Below are positions 1-9,976 of a DNA stretch of 64,000 nucleotides, piece after piece. Position numbers and translations under genes: made by a program. Numbering within the stretch: position 1 is the first letter of the stretch; each line of letters starts with the position of its first letter. The stretch is from a bacterium (GTDB lineage Bacteria > Zhuqueibacterota > Zhuqueibacteria > Oleimicrobiales > Geothermoviventaceae): assembly GCA_028275345.1 (NCBI GenBank), contig JAPWUV010000013.1, positions 1 through 64,000 on the forward strand. The letters run 5' to 3'. The notes beneath the pieces were generated by a model. That model did no database searches. It was not told where the DNA came from and saw nothing but the letters and a program-made list of their open reading frames with translations.

Positions 1-1
1 G

Positions 2-1102
2 ATGGCCGGGGGACCAATGTACTATTGCCGGTACGGAATCCGCCCGGAGTGGCTGGCGAAGTTCATGGGGATGCTCTTCGCTGTGTGCGGTGCCTTCACA
101 GCCCTCTTCGGCACGGGGAATATGATGCAGTCCAACTCTATGGCGCTGGCGTTTCGCTCCCAGTTCGGCGTCCCGACCCTCGTGAGCGCGGTGGTGATCA
201 CCTTGCTTGTGGGGTTGGTGATCATCGGGGGCATCAAGCGGATCGGAGCCGTGGCGGAACGCCTCGTGCCCACCATGATCTTCCTCTACCTGACCGGAGC
301 CGCGATCATCCTTATTGCCCGGTTCGCCTACCTTGACGATGCCTTTGCGCTGATCATCCGTTCCGCCTTCTCAGTGAAAGCTGTCGGTGGGGCGCTGGTG
401 GGGACCAGCGTCAAGCAGGCCATCAGTCTCGGAGTGCGGCGAGGGATGCTTTCCAATGAGGCCGGTCTGGGATCGGCAGCCATTGCTCAGGCCGCGGCCA
501 AGTCGCCCGATCCAACGTACAATGGACTGATCGCGATGACGGGCGTGTTCATCGATACCTTGCTGGTGAACACGCTGACCACCCTCACCATCGTGCTCAC
601 GGGCGTGTGGGTCCTGACCCCGGCTGCCGGGGTTCCTCTCCTCAAGGAGGGGACCGTGCTGCTCCCGCAGGAGGTGGCGCAGCTCCCTGCACGGGCGCAA
701 GAAATGGCCTCAGCGCTGGGACTGGATCTGAGCCGCGGTGGGCTGAGCAGCACCGCGCTAACGGCCGCAGCATTCAATTCCGTGGTCCCGCGTTTCGGCG
801 GCTGGATTGTGGCCTTGTGCTCCTTCCTTTTCGGATACACGACCCTGATCGGTTGGGCCTACTACGGAGAGCAGTGCGTCGAGTACTTCCTCGGCGTGCG
901 GTCGAAAATGGCCTACCGGCTCGTCTACATTGTGCTCTTGTTCCTTGGCGCCTTGTTGACAGGCAAGTACCTGAATATCGTCTGGTACGTGGGCGACACA
1001 GCCAACGCCATCATGGCCATCCCGAATCTAGTGGGCTTGCTCCTGCTGAGTGGAGTTGTTGCCAGAATCACGCGCCATCACTTCCTCGAGCAGATGTCGT
1101 AG
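2..1102 (+). CDS. Sodium:alanine/glycine symporter, AgcS family (5' end outside window)
   Basis: This is the C-terminal 366 residues of an amino-acid:cation symporter of the AgcS (AGCS/DAACS) family, which imports alanine or glycine with Na+ or H+ across the inner membrane. The visible part opens with GGPMYY, a conserved motif that lies inside AgcS proteins after the first helices. The ATG at base 2 is therefore internal, and roughly 80-120 residues are missing upstream. About eight hydrophobic segments follow, with the conserved stretch RRGMLSNEAGLGSAAIAQAA near residues 147-166. The C-terminus looks complete. The next gene is hutU, 115 bp downstream, so it may supply amino acids for catabolism, but the exact substrate cannot be read from the sequence. 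Confidence 0.9.
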   Translation: MAGGPMYYCRYGIRPEWLAKFMGMLFAVCGAFTALFGTGNMMQSNSMALAFRSQFGVPTLVSAVVITLLVGLVIIGGIKRIGAVAERLVPTMIFLYLTGAAIILIARFAYLDDAFALIIRSAFSVKAVGGALVGTSVKQAISLGVRRGMLSNEAGLGSAAIAQAAAKSPDPTYNGLIAMTGVFIDTLLVNTLTTLTIVLTGVWVLTPAAGVPLLKEGTVLLPQEVAQLPARAQEMASALGLDLSRGGLSSTALTAAAFNSVVPRFGGWIVALCSFLFGYTTLIGWAYYGEQCVEYFLGVRSKMAYRLVYIVLLFLGALLTGKYLNIVWYVGDTANAIMAIPNLVGLLLLSGVVARITRHHFLEQMS

Positions 1103-1217
1103 CCGAGGGATCGCCTCTCCGGCGGGGATTTCCATTGGAATTCGGGGGCTGCTTTTCTAACTTGGGTTGGGTTTGGGGGCCTTGGCTCAGTCATGAGGGA
1201 TACAGCGGAGGCCGAAG

Positions 1218-2903
1218 ATGGCCGAGGCGGCTGTTGTCCAAAAGGGGCCCCGAGAGATTCGGGCGCCGCGGGGTAATGTCCTCTCTTGTAAGGGCTGGCA
1301 TCAGGAAGCCGCCCTGCGGATGCTGATGAACAACCTGGACCCCGACGTGGCCGAAAAGCCCCAGGAGCTCATCGTCTACGGGGGCACGGGAAAGGCAGCG
1401 AGGAACTGGGAGTGTTTCGACGCGATCGTCCGGGCTCTACGCCAGTTGGAGAATGACGAGACGTTGCTGGTGCAATCGGGGAAGCCGGTGGGCATTTTCC
1501 GCACGCATCCGTACTCGCCGCGGGTGCTCATCTCGAATGCGATGCTGGTGCCGGCGTGGGCGACCCCGGAGACCTTCCGTGACCTGGAGGATCGCGGCCT
1601 GACCATGTACGGCCAGATGACAGCAGGCAGTTGGATCTACATCGGAACGCAGGGGATCCTCCAGGGCACATACGAGACGTTCGCGGCCGCCGCGAGGCGA
1701 CACTTCGGCGGCACCCTTCGGGGGAAGTTGCTCGTGAGCGGGGGTCTGGGAGGAATGGGTGGGGCCCAACCGTTGGCCGCCACCATGAACGAAGCGGCCT
1801 TCCTGGGGATCGAAGTGGACCGGGCCCGCATCGAGCGCCGGGTCCGCACCGGCTACTGCGACCTCCTTTGCGAAGATCTGGACGAGGCGCTCCACATCGT
1901 GCTCACCGCTCGTGCCAACGGCCGGGCTGTCTCCGTGGGGCTGGTCGGGAACACCGCCGACGTGTTGCCGAAACTGGTGGAGCGAGGCGTCGTTCCGGAT
2001 GTCCTGACGGATCAAACGAGCGCCCATGACGCACTCAATGGGTACGTACCCCATGGCATCCCCTACGAGGCGGCGCTCGAGCTGCGCCGGAAGGACCCAC
2101 AGGAATACATCCGCAGGGCCTACCATTCCATGGCTGTCCACGTGCGAGCCATGCTCGAGCTGAAGTCGCGCGGCGCCGTCACTTTCGACTACGGCAACAA
2201 TCTGCGCGGCCAAGCCAAGAAGGCAGGGGTCGAGAACGCCTTTGAGATTCCCGGTTTCGTCGTGGAGTACATCCGCCCGCTCTTCTGCGAGGGGAAAGGA
2301 CCCTTCCGCTGGGTGGCCCTTTCGGGAGACCCGGAGGACATCTATCGCACCGACGAACTCGTGCTGGAGCTTTTCCCCGAGGATCAGGCCCTCCGTCGCT
2401 GGATCCGGATGGCCCAGCAGAAGGTGAAGTTCCAGGGCTTGCCCGCCCGCATCTGCTGGCTCGGCTACGGTGAGCGGGCCAAGTTTGGTCTCGCTCTCAA
2501 TCGCCTGGTTGCCCGCGGTGAGCTCAAAGCGCCCATTGTCATCGGGCGAGATCATCTGGACACCGGGTCGGTCGCCTCGCCCAATCGCGAGACGGAGGGG
2601 ATGAAAGATGGCTCCGATGCCATCGCCGACTGGCCTATCTTGAACGCCTTACTGAACGTCGCCTCCGGTGCCTCTTGGGTCTCGGTTCATCACGGCGGAG
2701 GAGTGGGCATCGGCCTTTCCATCCATGCCGGAATGGTGATCGTGGCCGACGGGACGGAAGACGCCGCCCGGAGATTGGAGCGAGTGCTGACCAACGATCC
2801 GGGCATCGGGATTGTGCGCCACGCGGATGCAGGATACGAGCGGGCTCTTGAGGTGGCACGAGAGCGCGGCGTGAAAATCCCCATGCTGGAAGGGAGTTCG
2901 TGA
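1218..2903 (+). CDS. hutU: Urocanate hydratase
   Basis: Urocanase is the second step of histidine degradation: it hydrates urocanate to 4-imidazolone-5-propanoate using tightly bound NAD+ as an electrophile. The protein is 561 aa, the usual family length. [10 protein letters not shown] at about residue 175 is the Rossmann-like NAD+ site. The family motif with the active-site cysteine, [10 protein letters not shown], falls near residue 412. [12 protein letters not shown] and the C-terminal [11 protein letters not shown] are also intact. The start is supported by GGAGG at 1207-1211, six bases before ATG. Its stop overlaps the hutI start (GTGA), so the two are translationally coupled. Histidine ammonia-lyase (hutH) is not in the window. 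Confidence 0.97.
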   Translation: MAEAAVVQKGPREIRAPRGNVLSCKGWHQEAALRMLMNNLDPDVAEKPQELIVYGGTGKAARNWECFDAIVRALRQLENDETLLVQSGKPVGIFRTHPYSPRVLISNAMLVPAWATPETFRDLEDRGLTMYGQMTAGSWIYIGTQGILQGTYETFAAAARRHFGGTLRGKLLVSGGLGGMGGAQPLAATMNEAAFLGIEVDRARIERRVRTGYCDLLCEDLDEALHIVLTARANGRAVSVGLVGNTADVLPKLVERGVVPDVLTDQTSAHDALNGYVPHGIPYEAALELRRKDPQEYIRRAYHSMAVHVRAMLELKSRGAVTFDYGNNLRGQAKKAGVENAFEIPGFVVEYIRPLFCEGKGPFRWVALSGDPEDIYRTDELVLELFPEDQALRRWIRMAQQKVKFQGLPARICWLGYGERAKFGLALNRLVARGELKAPIVIGRDHLDTGSVASPNRETEGMKDGSDAIADWPILNALLNVASGASWVSVHHGGGVGIGLSIHAGMVIVADGTEDAARRLERVLTNDPGIGIVRHADAGYERALEVARERGVKIPMLEGSS

Positions 2904-4213
2904 AGCCTCTCGTCACGCTCCTCATCCGCAATGCGGAACAGGTGGTCACTGCCAGGACGGGAGGACGACCCGCGCGCTATAGCTGGCGAGCGGCGGAAAT
3001 CCTGCCCGGAGGGAGTGTGGCCTGCGCGGGGGACCGCATCGTGGCCGTGGGGACGCAGGAGGAAGTCCTTCGGAACCTGGAGCTCAGTCCCCACGCGCTG
3101 GTGATCGATGCGGTCGGCTGCGCAGTGACGCCCGGACTGGTAGATTGCCACGCCCACCCCGTGTGGGCTGGCTCGCGGGTGGATGAGTTCGAGGAGCGGA
3201 TCCGGGGCGTCAGCTACGAGGAGATTTCGCGTCGCGGAGGCGGAATTCAGGCGACGGTTGCGGCCGTGCGCCGGGCTTCGGAAGAGGAATTGGTGACCGC
3301 CGCCCTGCGACGGCTCGACATCTTCCTGAGCTGCGGAACCACAACCCTGGAGGCCAAGTCGGGTTACGGACTGAGCACGGAGCATGAGCTGCGCCTGCTC
3401 CGCGTCATCCAGAGGCTGCGTCACATGCATCCCGTCGAGCTCGTTCCCACTTTCCTCGGCGCCCACACCGTCCCGGAGGAATACCGGGGAAGGAGGGAAC
3501 AGTACGTGGAATTGCTTGTTAACGAGATGATCCCAGCCGTGGCCAGCGGGGCCCTGGCGGAGTTCTGCGATGTATTCTGCGAAGCCGGGTTTTTCTCGCC
3601 CGCGGAGTCCGAGAGGATTCTACTGGCGGGGAAGGATCATGGGCTGAGGCCCAAGATCCACGCAGAGCAACTCTCCCGGAGCGGAGGCTCGCCGGTGGCG
3701 GCGGCCGTGGGCGCGGTCTCGGCGGATCATCTCGATTGGTGTGAAGAGGAGGACCTTCACGCCTTGGCCCAGGCTGGGGTAGTCCCGGTGAATCTCCCGG
3801 GTGCCACGTGCTTTCTCGGGAAGGAACGATACGCACCGGCGCGCAGGATGATCGAGATGGACATGCCTGTTGCCATCGCTACGGATTTCAACCCGGGCAC
3901 CGCGCCGATCTTCTCCTTGCCGCTCGTCGGGAGCTTTTCCTGCCTGCGCCAGGGATTGACTCCGGCCGAGGCGTTGTCCGCCATGACGCTCGGAGGCGCG
4001 TGGGCTCTGGCGCGTCAAGACGAGATCGGCACTCTCGAAGAAGGGAAACGGGCGGATCTGGTTGTTTGGCCCACGAAGGACTATCGCGAAATCTTCTACT
4101 ACCTCGGTTCCATTCGCCCGCGATGGGTGGTGAAAAACGGACGCATCGTGTACCAATCGGCGGACGAGAGCTCGCTCGGTCACCGGGGAATCACTGGAAA
4201 GGACCGAACATGA
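2900..4213 (+). CDS. hutI: Imidazolonepropionase
   Basis: A metal-dependent amidohydrolase that opens 4-imidazolone-5-propanoate to N-formimino-L-glutamate, the third step of histidine degradation. At 437 aa it has near-normal length. Metal and substrate motifs are complete: [10 protein letters not shown] near residue 80, the KIHAEQLS segment near 250, SADHLDW near 275 and DFNPGTAP near 330. The start is a GTG inside the last codons of hutU (4-bp overlap), which suits a coupled hutUI transcript. The stop overlaps the ATG of the following lipoprotein gene by 4 bp. No formiminoglutamate-processing gene (hutG, hutF or ftcD type) follows. Confidence 0.97.
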   Translation: MKPLVTLLIRNAEQVVTARTGGRPARYSWRAAEILPGGSVACAGDRIVAVGTQEEVLRNLELSPHALVIDAVGCAVTPGLVDCHAHPVWAGSRVDEFEERIRGVSYEEISRRGGGIQATVAAVRRASEEELVTAALRRLDIFLSCGTTTLEAKSGYGLSTEHELRLLRVIQRLRHMHPVELVPTFLGAHTVPEEYRGRREQYVELLVNEMIPAVASGALAEFCDVFCEAGFFSPAESERILLAGKDHGLRPKIHAEQLSRSGGSPVAAAVGAVSADHLDWCEEEDLHALAQAGVVPVNLPGATCFLGKERYAPARRMIEMDMPVAIATDFNPGTAPIFSLPLVGSFSCLRQGLTPAEALSAMTLGGAWALARQDEIGTLEEGKRADLVVWPTKDYREIFYYLGSIRPRWVVKNGRIVYQSADESSLGHRGITGKDRT

Positions 4214-5394
4214 GCGGACGCGGAATCCAGCTGACCCGAATCGCTACCCTCCTGGCGACGCTGAGCCTCCTTTGGTCTTCCTGCGAGCGATCCAAGGATC
4301 TCCCGCTGGAAGCGGGATTCGGCGGCGAAGGGGTGGTCGGAAGCCTGCACGAGGTTGTCCTAACCCCCTCGGAGGTCCGGCAGATCCGGCCGTCCATCAA
4401 TTTTGGGCTCGGATACTACCTATTCGTTGGGCAGCGCGGCGCTTTGCAGACGCGGACCTTCCTGCTGTTCGATGCCCTTCCGGAGTCGGCCCGTGTGCGC
4501 TACGCAGAGTTGCGCTTTCCCCTTCCGGTCCGCTACGGGACCGGGGAGCTCCGGGTGAGGGCTTTCCCTGTGATCGGCGATTGGGAGGAGAAGACCCTGA
4601 CCTGGGAGAATGTGCCCGCCGTAGACCTCTCCCGCACGCTTGGGGACACCGCTTGGAGTACGCGCGATTCGGCCATGGTGGCCATCCGTCTGGACACAAC
4701 GGCCGTGACGGACTGGATTTGGAATAGCTCCACCAACAAGGGATTTGTGCTCGAAGCCGAACCTGGCGCCGATGTGCTTTTCGAGCTGTACTCCGTGGAT
4801 GTGTCCGATCTCACCCTGGCCCCCCGACTTTGGCTGAAGTACGTCAAGAACGGCAAGCTGGACTCAGCCGATACCTACCCCAGCGCGGACGCCTTCGTGG
4901 CCCATGGGGAGGACGTGCCGGTCGAAGTGGCGTACACCATGACAGCCCAAGACGTGGACAGGATCCTGCTGAAGTTCGACCTCACCCGAATACCAAGAGG
5001 GGCGTCGATCAATCGGGCGCAGCTGGAATGGAGCGTCTTGCCCCAAGAGACCCGCTTTGAGGACAAGACCCTATCCATCAGCATCCACCGGGTCATGGAG
5101 TGGCCGTGGGAGGGCGAATACGTGGCGTTCGACTCCTCGACCTACCGGGCTTTCTTCACGCTCACCCAGTCGGATAAGCTGCTGACTCTGACGTCTACCG
5201 ATCAGGTGCAGATGTTCAGCCACATGCTGCAGATGATGGTGGTGGGTTCCTTGCCGGACTACGGTTTCCTCCTGCGGATCGCGCGGGAGGATGCCGCGGT
5301 AGGCAGGGTGGCGCTGGTCCCGGCCGGTTCCGACAGCACCACCGGTCCGCGCCTCATCGTCACGTACACGCTGCCGCCAGGGGAGCAGCCCTGA
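4210..5394 (+). CDS. DNRLRE-domain lipoprotein, secreted
   Basis: A 394-aa exported protein. The N-terminus has a basic start, a hydrophobic run and a cysteine near residue 25 (LWSSCERSKD), consistent with a type II signal peptide, although the lipobox is not canonical. The body holds two copies of a DNRLRE-type beta-sandwich. Each has a stretch like RTFLLFDALPESARV, with a partner in the second half at ILLKFDLTRIPRGASI, followed by WEEKTLTWENVP in the first copy. Such domains are common in surface proteins of uncultured FCB bacteria, and their function is unknown. The ATG overlaps the hutI stop (ATGA), so it is cotranscribed and coupled with hutI, with no obvious functional link to histidine breakdown. 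The beta-barrel gene follows 43 bp later. Confidence 0.8.
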   Translation: MSGRGIQLTRIATLLATLSLLWSSCERSKDLPLEAGFGGEGVVGSLHEVVLTPSEVRQIRPSINFGLGYYLFVGQRGALQTRTFLLFDALPESARVRYAELRFPLPVRYGTGELRVRAFPVIGDWEEKTLTWENVPAVDLSRTLGDTAWSTRDSAMVAIRLDTTAVTDWIWNSSTNKGFVLEAEPGADVLFELYSVDVSDLTLAPRLWLKYVKNGKLDSADTYPSADAFVAHGEDVPVEVAYTMTAQDVDRILLKFDLTRIPRGASINRAQLEWSVLPQETRFEDKTLSISIHRVMEWPWEGEYVAFDSSTYRAFFTLTQSDKLLTLTSTDQVQMFSHMLQMMVVGSLPDYGFLLRIAREDAAVGRVALVPAGSDSTTGPRLIVTYTLPPGEQP

Positions 5395-5437
5395 GGTCTC
5401 TCTCCGGCTCCGAAGTCGACGGAGGATGGAATTGCGG

Positions 5438-6685
5438 ATGCATGGTCCGATGAAGCCCGTCAGATACAGGCAGATTGCAGGTTTCGTTCTTGTTGTTTGG
5501 CTCCAAACCGTCTCTGGGGTGTGGGCAGGGTCGCTCTACTCGGTCTACGGACTCGGCCAGAATGCGATTCTCGGCAGCGCTCACTACCGGGCTCTGGGCG
5601 GCGGTGGGCTCGCGCTGCCGGAAGGGCTGAGCGTGAATCCGCTCAATCCGGCCGCCTCCGTGCCATTCCCGCTGACGCGAGTCTCTGGGACGTTTCTTCA
5701 CGAAGGGTCGGGGCTCCGTACGACTTCGGCCACAGGCTGGCACAACTACAGTAGTCCGGTGGCCTTTGACTTCCACGTCCCCATCTCGAGCCGCTGGGGG
5801 TTTGTCGTGGGATTCCGTCCGCTGACGCTGCGGAGCTACCGCCTCCGGAGCCACGGAAGTTTCCTCAGCCACTCGTTCCAGGGAGATTCCGAGGTCGGAT
5901 TTCAACAGATCCGGGAAGGCAAAGGGGGATTGCAGGCCCTGTCGGCCGATTTGTGCCACCTCTTCGGGAAGAGAATCAGCCTCGGGATCGGGGGTCGATT
6001 CCTATTCGGCAGGCTGGAGGACACCTGGCGCGTCAATTTCGAGCGGACGGATTTCCGCGCGAGCGAGGATCAGTACAGCGTGCATCTTCGCGGGGCGGCC
6101 TTCGTCGCAGGCGTGATGGCGAACGTCACCAAGCGCTGGTACCTCGGTGCCTTCTATCAGACCAATGCGCCGCTCCATGCGGAGCGGCGCGGAGAGTCCC
6201 GCTACACGTACTCCGATACCGTGCGCTCGTTCAGCACGAACTACCCGGCCATCTTGGGAGTCGGTCAGGCCCTGGAACTGGGCGAGCGATGGGTGGTTGT
6301 AGCGGACTACCTGCGGCAGGACTGGAGGGATTGGCGGATGGATCGAGAGCCGGCCAGCGATGCTGGGAGCTGGTATCAGATCTCGGCCGGAGTGCAGTTC
6401 ACTCCGAAGACCTCGGAGTACAGCCCGTTTTGGAAAAAGACGGTGGCGCGTTTCGGAGCGTATCAGCGCGGTTGGCCATTCAGCCCCGCGCCCGGGGAGA
6501 GCCTTGTGGAGCGGGCACTGACCTTCGGTCTCGGATTCCCTCTCCCGGAGTCGCGGGGTCGGCTTGACATCGCTTTCGAGTATGGCAAACGCGGCGACAA
6601 GGCGAATTTGCCCGTGGAAGAGAGATTCCTGCGGTTCGTCATCACTTTCGTGGGGGCCGAGAAGTGGTTCGTGCGGGCCCAGTGA
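5438..6685 (+). CDS. Outer-membrane beta-barrel protein, PorV/FadL-like
   Basis: About 415 aa. It has an N-terminal signal peptide (hydrophobic IAGFVLVVWLQTVSGVWAG). The body shows alternating polar and hydrophobic strands with many aromatic residues, e.g. ITFVGAEKWFVRAQ at the end. The early motif ALGGGGLALPEG, followed by NPLNPAA, resembles PorV/FadL/OMPP1-type porin-like proteins of FCB bacteria. It is therefore predicted to sit in the outer membrane; its cargo is unknown. ATG codons lie at 5426, 5438 and 5450. GGAGG at 5421-5425 touches the first, so the 5438 start with 12-bp spacing is preferred. It follows the DNRLRE lipoprotein closely, so the two may form a surface pair. Confidence 0.7.
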   Translation: MHGPMKPVRYRQIAGFVLVVWLQTVSGVWAGSLYSVYGLGQNAILGSAHYRALGGGGLALPEGLSVNPLNPAASVPFPLTRVSGTFLHEGSGLRTTSATGWHNYSSPVAFDFHVPISSRWGFVVGFRPLTLRSYRLRSHGSFLSHSFQGDSEVGFQQIREGKGGLQALSADLCHLFGKRISLGIGGRFLFGRLEDTWRVNFERTDFRASEDQYSVHLRGAAFVAGVMANVTKRWYLGAFYQTNAPLHAERRGESRYTYSDTVRSFSTNYPAILGVGQALELGERWVVVADYLRQDWRDWRMDREPASDAGSWYQISAGVQFTPKTSEYSPFWKKTVARFGAYQRGWPFSPAPGESLVERALTFGLGFPLPESRGRLDIAFEYGKRGDKANLPVEERFLRFVITFVGAEKWFVRAQ

Positions 6686-6734
6686 GGGATGACGCTGTCG
6701 GTGGTGGCTGCGGATCGGAAAGACCAAATTATGC

Positions 6735-6763
6735 TTGCATTTTACCCGGAGCGGCTGTAAAAT
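6735..6763 (+). promoter_or_regulatory. Candidate sigma-70 promoter for the TPR gene
   Basis: TTGCAT, a 17-bp spacer, then TAAAAT, in the 183-bp gap before the TPR lipoprotein gene. The spacing is ideal and each hexamer has one mismatch to consensus. The stretch is locally AT-rich in a GC-rich genome. There is no experimental support. Confidence 0.5.
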
Positions 6764-6868
6764 CAAGCCGTTGTGGCGGGGCCGGATAGCTCGTGGAGCC
6801 CCGAGGGGGATGGTGACCGCTGGATGGCCTGACCGATTGTAACCGAGGGACTAAAGGAGGTCAAAAAG

Positions 6869-8143
6869 GTGGCACGGTACGAAAGGAGGGTGTTGTCGAT
6901 CCGGGTCGCCGGGCTTGTTCTCGCGATGTTAGCCGTCCTGGCGGCGGTGATGGAGCAGGGTTGCGCGCCTGCAGCCCAGCAGCAAACGGTGATGACCTCC
7001 GAGCAGGAAAGAGCGAGACTCGACTCCTTGCGCAAGGTGTGGGAGTTTGAGCGGAACAAGGCGTGGAGCACTGCCTACGAGAATTACAAGAACAAGCTGT
7101 ACGATCGGTCCATTCGGCCTTTCTGGGAAGTGCTCCGGCTCGATACCACCCACGTTTTCAAGGATCTCCCTTACCGGTATCTGGCGGACAGCTACTTCAG
7201 GCTCGGTTTCCCCGACAGCGCAGAGATCGTGTACAAGCTTGGCCTCCAGGTTTTCCCGCAGAGCCAGCAGCTCCACCGCAATCTTGGCTACCTCTACATG
7301 GGAAGAGAGCAGATCCCGGAGGCGATCGAGCACTACGAAAAGGTGGTGACGGTCGACTCGGGTACGGTAGATGACTACCGCATCCTGGGTAACCTCTACG
7401 TTCGGAACAACCAACTGGACGAGGCAATCCAGGCCTTCGAGAAGGTGATCCAGCTGGATCCGTCCGACGACGCCACGCGCAAGGCTCTTGCCCAGTTGTA
7501 CAAGAGCACGGGCCGGACGGACGAGGCCATCGCTGCCATGGAGAGGGCTCTGGAGGCAGATCCCCAGAACAGGCGTCTCCTCTACGATCTTGGCAAGGCC
7601 TACTATGATCGTCAGGACTTCGAGGCAGCCCTGGCGAAGTTCAACCGGCTCTATGAGCTAAATCCCGACGACATGGACGTGCTGATGTACATTGGGGATT
7701 GCTATAGCGAGCTGGAGCAGTATCAGAAAGCCATTCAGGCGTTCGAGCGAGTCCTGCAGAAGGATCCCCGGAACACCCGGGCGCTGTGCGAAATCGCCCT
7801 TGCCTACAAAGAGCTGGGCCAATTCGCGAAAGCGCGAACCTACGCCAATCGGGCCTTGCAAATCGATCCGAACTTCGGGATGGCCTACGTGGCGCGGGGC
7901 GAAATCTATCAAGCCGCTGCCGACAAGTGTTCGTCCGGTCGGGACGTGAAATTCGACGACAAGCTGGTCTACAAGCTCGCCTACGATGAGTTCCAGAAGG
8001 CGAAACAGGATCCGGCGTGGGCCGATTACGCTCAGAGGATGATCAGCTACCTGCAGCAGCTGATCCCCACCAAGGAGGATTACTTCTTCCATCCGGATCA
8101 GAAGGAGGCGAGGCTGGACTGCTACAGCTGGATCTACCGGTGA
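6869..8143 (+). CDS. TPR-repeat lipoprotein/periplasmic protein
   Basis: A 424-aa protein with an N-terminal hydrophobic segment ending in a cysteine near residue 32 (EQGCAPAAQQ), so probably a lipoprotein or exported. About seven to eight tetratricopeptide repeats fill residues 60-350; IQAFEKVIQLDPSDDATRK and IQAFERVLQKDPRNTRAL are typical repeats. TPR arrays bind partner proteins; the partner is not evident here. The GTG start is fixed by AGGAGG at 6855-6860 with 8-bp spacing. It stands 11 bp upstream of rpiB and is probably cotranscribed with rpiB-glyA-nrdR. Confidence 0.85.
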   Translation: MARYERRVLSIRVAGLVLAMLAVLAAVMEQGCAPAAQQQTVMTSEQERARLDSLRKVWEFERNKAWSTAYENYKNKLYDRSIRPFWEVLRLDTTHVFKDLPYRYLADSYFRLGFPDSAEIVYKLGLQVFPQSQQLHRNLGYLYMGREQIPEAIEHYEKVVTVDSGTVDDYRILGNLYVRNNQLDEAIQAFEKVIQLDPSDDATRKALAQLYKSTGRTDEAIAAMERALEADPQNRRLLYDLGKAYYDRQDFEAALAKFNRLYELNPDDMDVLMYIGDCYSELEQYQKAIQAFERVLQKDPRNTRALCEIALAYKELGQFAKARTYANRALQIDPNFGMAYVARGEIYQAAADKCSSGRDVKFDDKLVYKLAYDEFQKAKQDPAWADYAQRMISYLQQLIPTKEDYFFHPDQKEARLDCYSWIYR

Positions 8144-8154
8144 TTCTCGGCGCC

Positions 8155-8625
8155 ATGCAGACCTGGATTGACCGGAGCAAGCCCATCGGGCTGGCGTGCG
8201 ACCACGCGGGCTTTGAGCTGAAGGAGAAAATCCGCCGCCATTTGCTCGAGGCGGGGTTTCAAGTACGGGATTTCGGGACGCACAGCACGGAGAGCACGGA
8301 TTACCCGGATTACGGCTCTCAGTGCGCGAGGGCGGTGGCGAAGGGGGAATGCGCTGCGGGGATCCTGGTCTGCGCCACGGGGATCGGGATGTCCATCGTG
8401 GCCAATAAGATCCGCGGCATTCGTGCGGCCCTGTGTGATTCGGTGACGACCGCGCGGCTGTCCCGCCAGCACAACAATGCGAACATCCTCGCCCTCGGCG
8501 GAAAGCTTCTGGGCGAGCTTGTAGCGATGGAGATCGTGGACACGTGGCTTAGCACGGAGTTCGAGGGAGGCCGGCACGCCCGAAGAGTGCAGAAGATCGC
8601 AGAGCTCGACCGCCCGGACTCGTGA
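8155..8625 (+). CDS. rpiB: Ribose-5-phosphate isomerase B
   Basis: Interconverts ribose-5-phosphate and ribulose-5-phosphate (pentose phosphate pathway, cytoplasm). The protein is 156 aa, typical for the RpiB/LacAB family. [10 protein letters not shown] near residue 14 and the catalytic-cysteine region [14 protein letters not shown] near residue 80 are intact, as is the [13 protein letters not shown] segment that binds substrate. ATG at 8155 is chosen because the family begins just before the CDHAG motif. The stop overlaps the beginning of the glyA leader. The order rpiB-glyA-nrdR is a recurrent bacterial arrangement. Confidence 0.95.
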   Translation: MQTWIDRSKPIGLACDHAGFELKEKIRRHLLEAGFQVRDFGTHSTESTDYPDYGSQCARAVAKGECAAGILVCATGIGMSIVANKIRGIRAALCDSVTTARLSRQHNNANILALGGKLLGELVAMEIVDTWLSTEFEGGRHARRVQKIAELDRPDS

Positions 8626-8642
8626 GGTGCGGGAGGACTTCG

Positions 8643-9935
8643 GTGGAGGAGCTCAAGAAGGTCGACCCGGAGATCTACCAGGCAATTGTCGGGGAAATCC
8701 GCAGACAGAATGAGAACCTCGAACTCATTGCCTCCGAGAACTTCGTCAGCCTGGCGGTGCTGCAGGCGCTCGGCCAAGTGATGACGAACAAGTATGCGGA
8801 GGGGTACCCGGCGCACCGATACTACGGGGGCTGCGAGTTCGTCGACATCGCGGAGGAGCTGGCGCGCGAGCGGGCCAAGAAGCTCTTCGGAGCGGTCCAT
8901 GCCAACGTCCAGCCCCACTGCGGTTCCCAGGCGAATATGGCCGTATATTTCTCCTTCCTCCAGCCCGGCGACACCATCATGGGCATGAACCTCTCCCATG
9001 GTGGGCACCTCACGCACGGAAGCCCGGTGAATTTCTCAGGACGCTTCTTCCGGGTGGTCTTTTACGGGGTGGATCGGGAGACTGGCCGCATCAATATGGA
9101 TGAGGTGGCGGAGATCGCCGAGCGAGAGAGGCCGAAGCTGATCATGACGGGGGCCAGCGCCTACTCCCGGGACATCGACTACGCCGCCTTCCGGGAGATC
9201 GCCGACCGGGTTGGCGCCAAGCTGGTGGCCGACATCGCGCATCCCGCCGGGCTGATTGCCAGCGGGCTTCTCAACAATCCCCTCCCCTACTGCCACGCTG
9301 TGACCACGACGACGCACAAGACCTTGCGCGGACCTCGCGGCGGAATGATCCTCCTCGGTCGGGACGAGGAAAACGACATGGGCATCCGCACCCCCAAGGG
9401 CCGGCTGAAGATGATCTCCGAGATCATCGACTCGAACGTATTCCCGGGGGTCCAGGGAGGACCGCTCATGCACGTGATCGCAGCGAAGGCGGTGGCATTC
9501 CGGGAGGCCCTCACTCCCGAGTTCAAGGAGTACTCGCGGCAAGTGATCCGCAACGCCAAGACGTTGGCCAACCGGCTGATGGAATACGGTTATCAGATCG
9601 TCTCCGGCGGGACAGATAACCACCTCATGCTGGTGGATCTTCGGAACAAGGGAATCACGGGCCGCGACGCGGAGAAGGCGCTGGAAAAGGCCGGCATTAC
9701 GGTGAACAAGAACATGGTTCCGTTCGACGACCAGAGCCCTTTCGTCACCAGTGGCATCCGAATCGGGACGCCAGCCGTCACTACCCGAGGGATGAAGGAG
9801 CCGCAGATGGAGCTGATCGCCGACCTGATTCACGAGGTGCTGTCCCACATCGACGACGAGCGACGTATCCTTGCGGTGCGGCAGAAGGTCCATGAGCTCA
9901 CAGCCCAGTTCCCCCTCTACGCCCCCCCATCGTGA
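8643..9935 (+). CDS. glyA: Serine hydroxymethyltransferase
   Basis: A PLP enzyme that converts serine and tetrahydrofolate to glycine and methylene-THF, the main entry of one-carbon units. It is 430 aa from a GTG at 8643, chosen because GGGAGG at 8631-8636 sits six bases upstream; a GTG 21 bp earlier has no such site. Motifs include [11 protein letters not shown] near residue 24, [15 protein letters not shown] and the PLP-lysine segment [14 protein letters not shown] near residue 221. [12 protein letters not shown] near the C-terminus is also normal. It sits 17 bp after rpiB. Confidence 0.97.
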   Translation: MEELKKVDPEIYQAIVGEIRRQNENLELIASENFVSLAVLQALGQVMTNKYAEGYPAHRYYGGCEFVDIAEELARERAKKLFGAVHANVQPHCGSQANMAVYFSFLQPGDTIMGMNLSHGGHLTHGSPVNFSGRFFRVVFYGVDRETGRINMDEVAEIAERERPKLIMTGASAYSRDIDYAAFREIADRVGAKLVADIAHPAGLIASGLLNNPLPYCHAVTTTTHKTLRGPRGGMILLGRDEENDMGIRTPKGRLKMISEIIDSNVFPGVQGGPLMHVIAAKAVAFREALTPEFKEYSRQVIRNAKTLANRLMEYGYQIVSGGTDNHLMLVDLRNKGITGRDAEKALEKAGITVNKNMVPFDDQSPFVTSGIRIGTPAVTTRGMKEPQMELIADLIHEVLSHIDDERRILAVRQKVHELTAQFPLYAPPS

Positions 9936-9976
9936 CTGGACTGGCCGGAGAGCCGAAGGAAGAGGGAGGTGATGTC

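Noticed and set aside
1130-1140. Short palindrome TTCCATTGGAA upstream of hutU as a regulatory site
   Set aside because: Eleven bases, single copy and no known matching regulator; it could occur by chance.
1437-2555. Long open frames on the minus strand (e.g. opposite hutU, 1437-2555, and opposite rnfG/rnfE/rnfA, 13067-14596)
   Set aside because: They mirror the reading frames of well-identified + strand genes in a GC-rich genome and have no recognisable domains.
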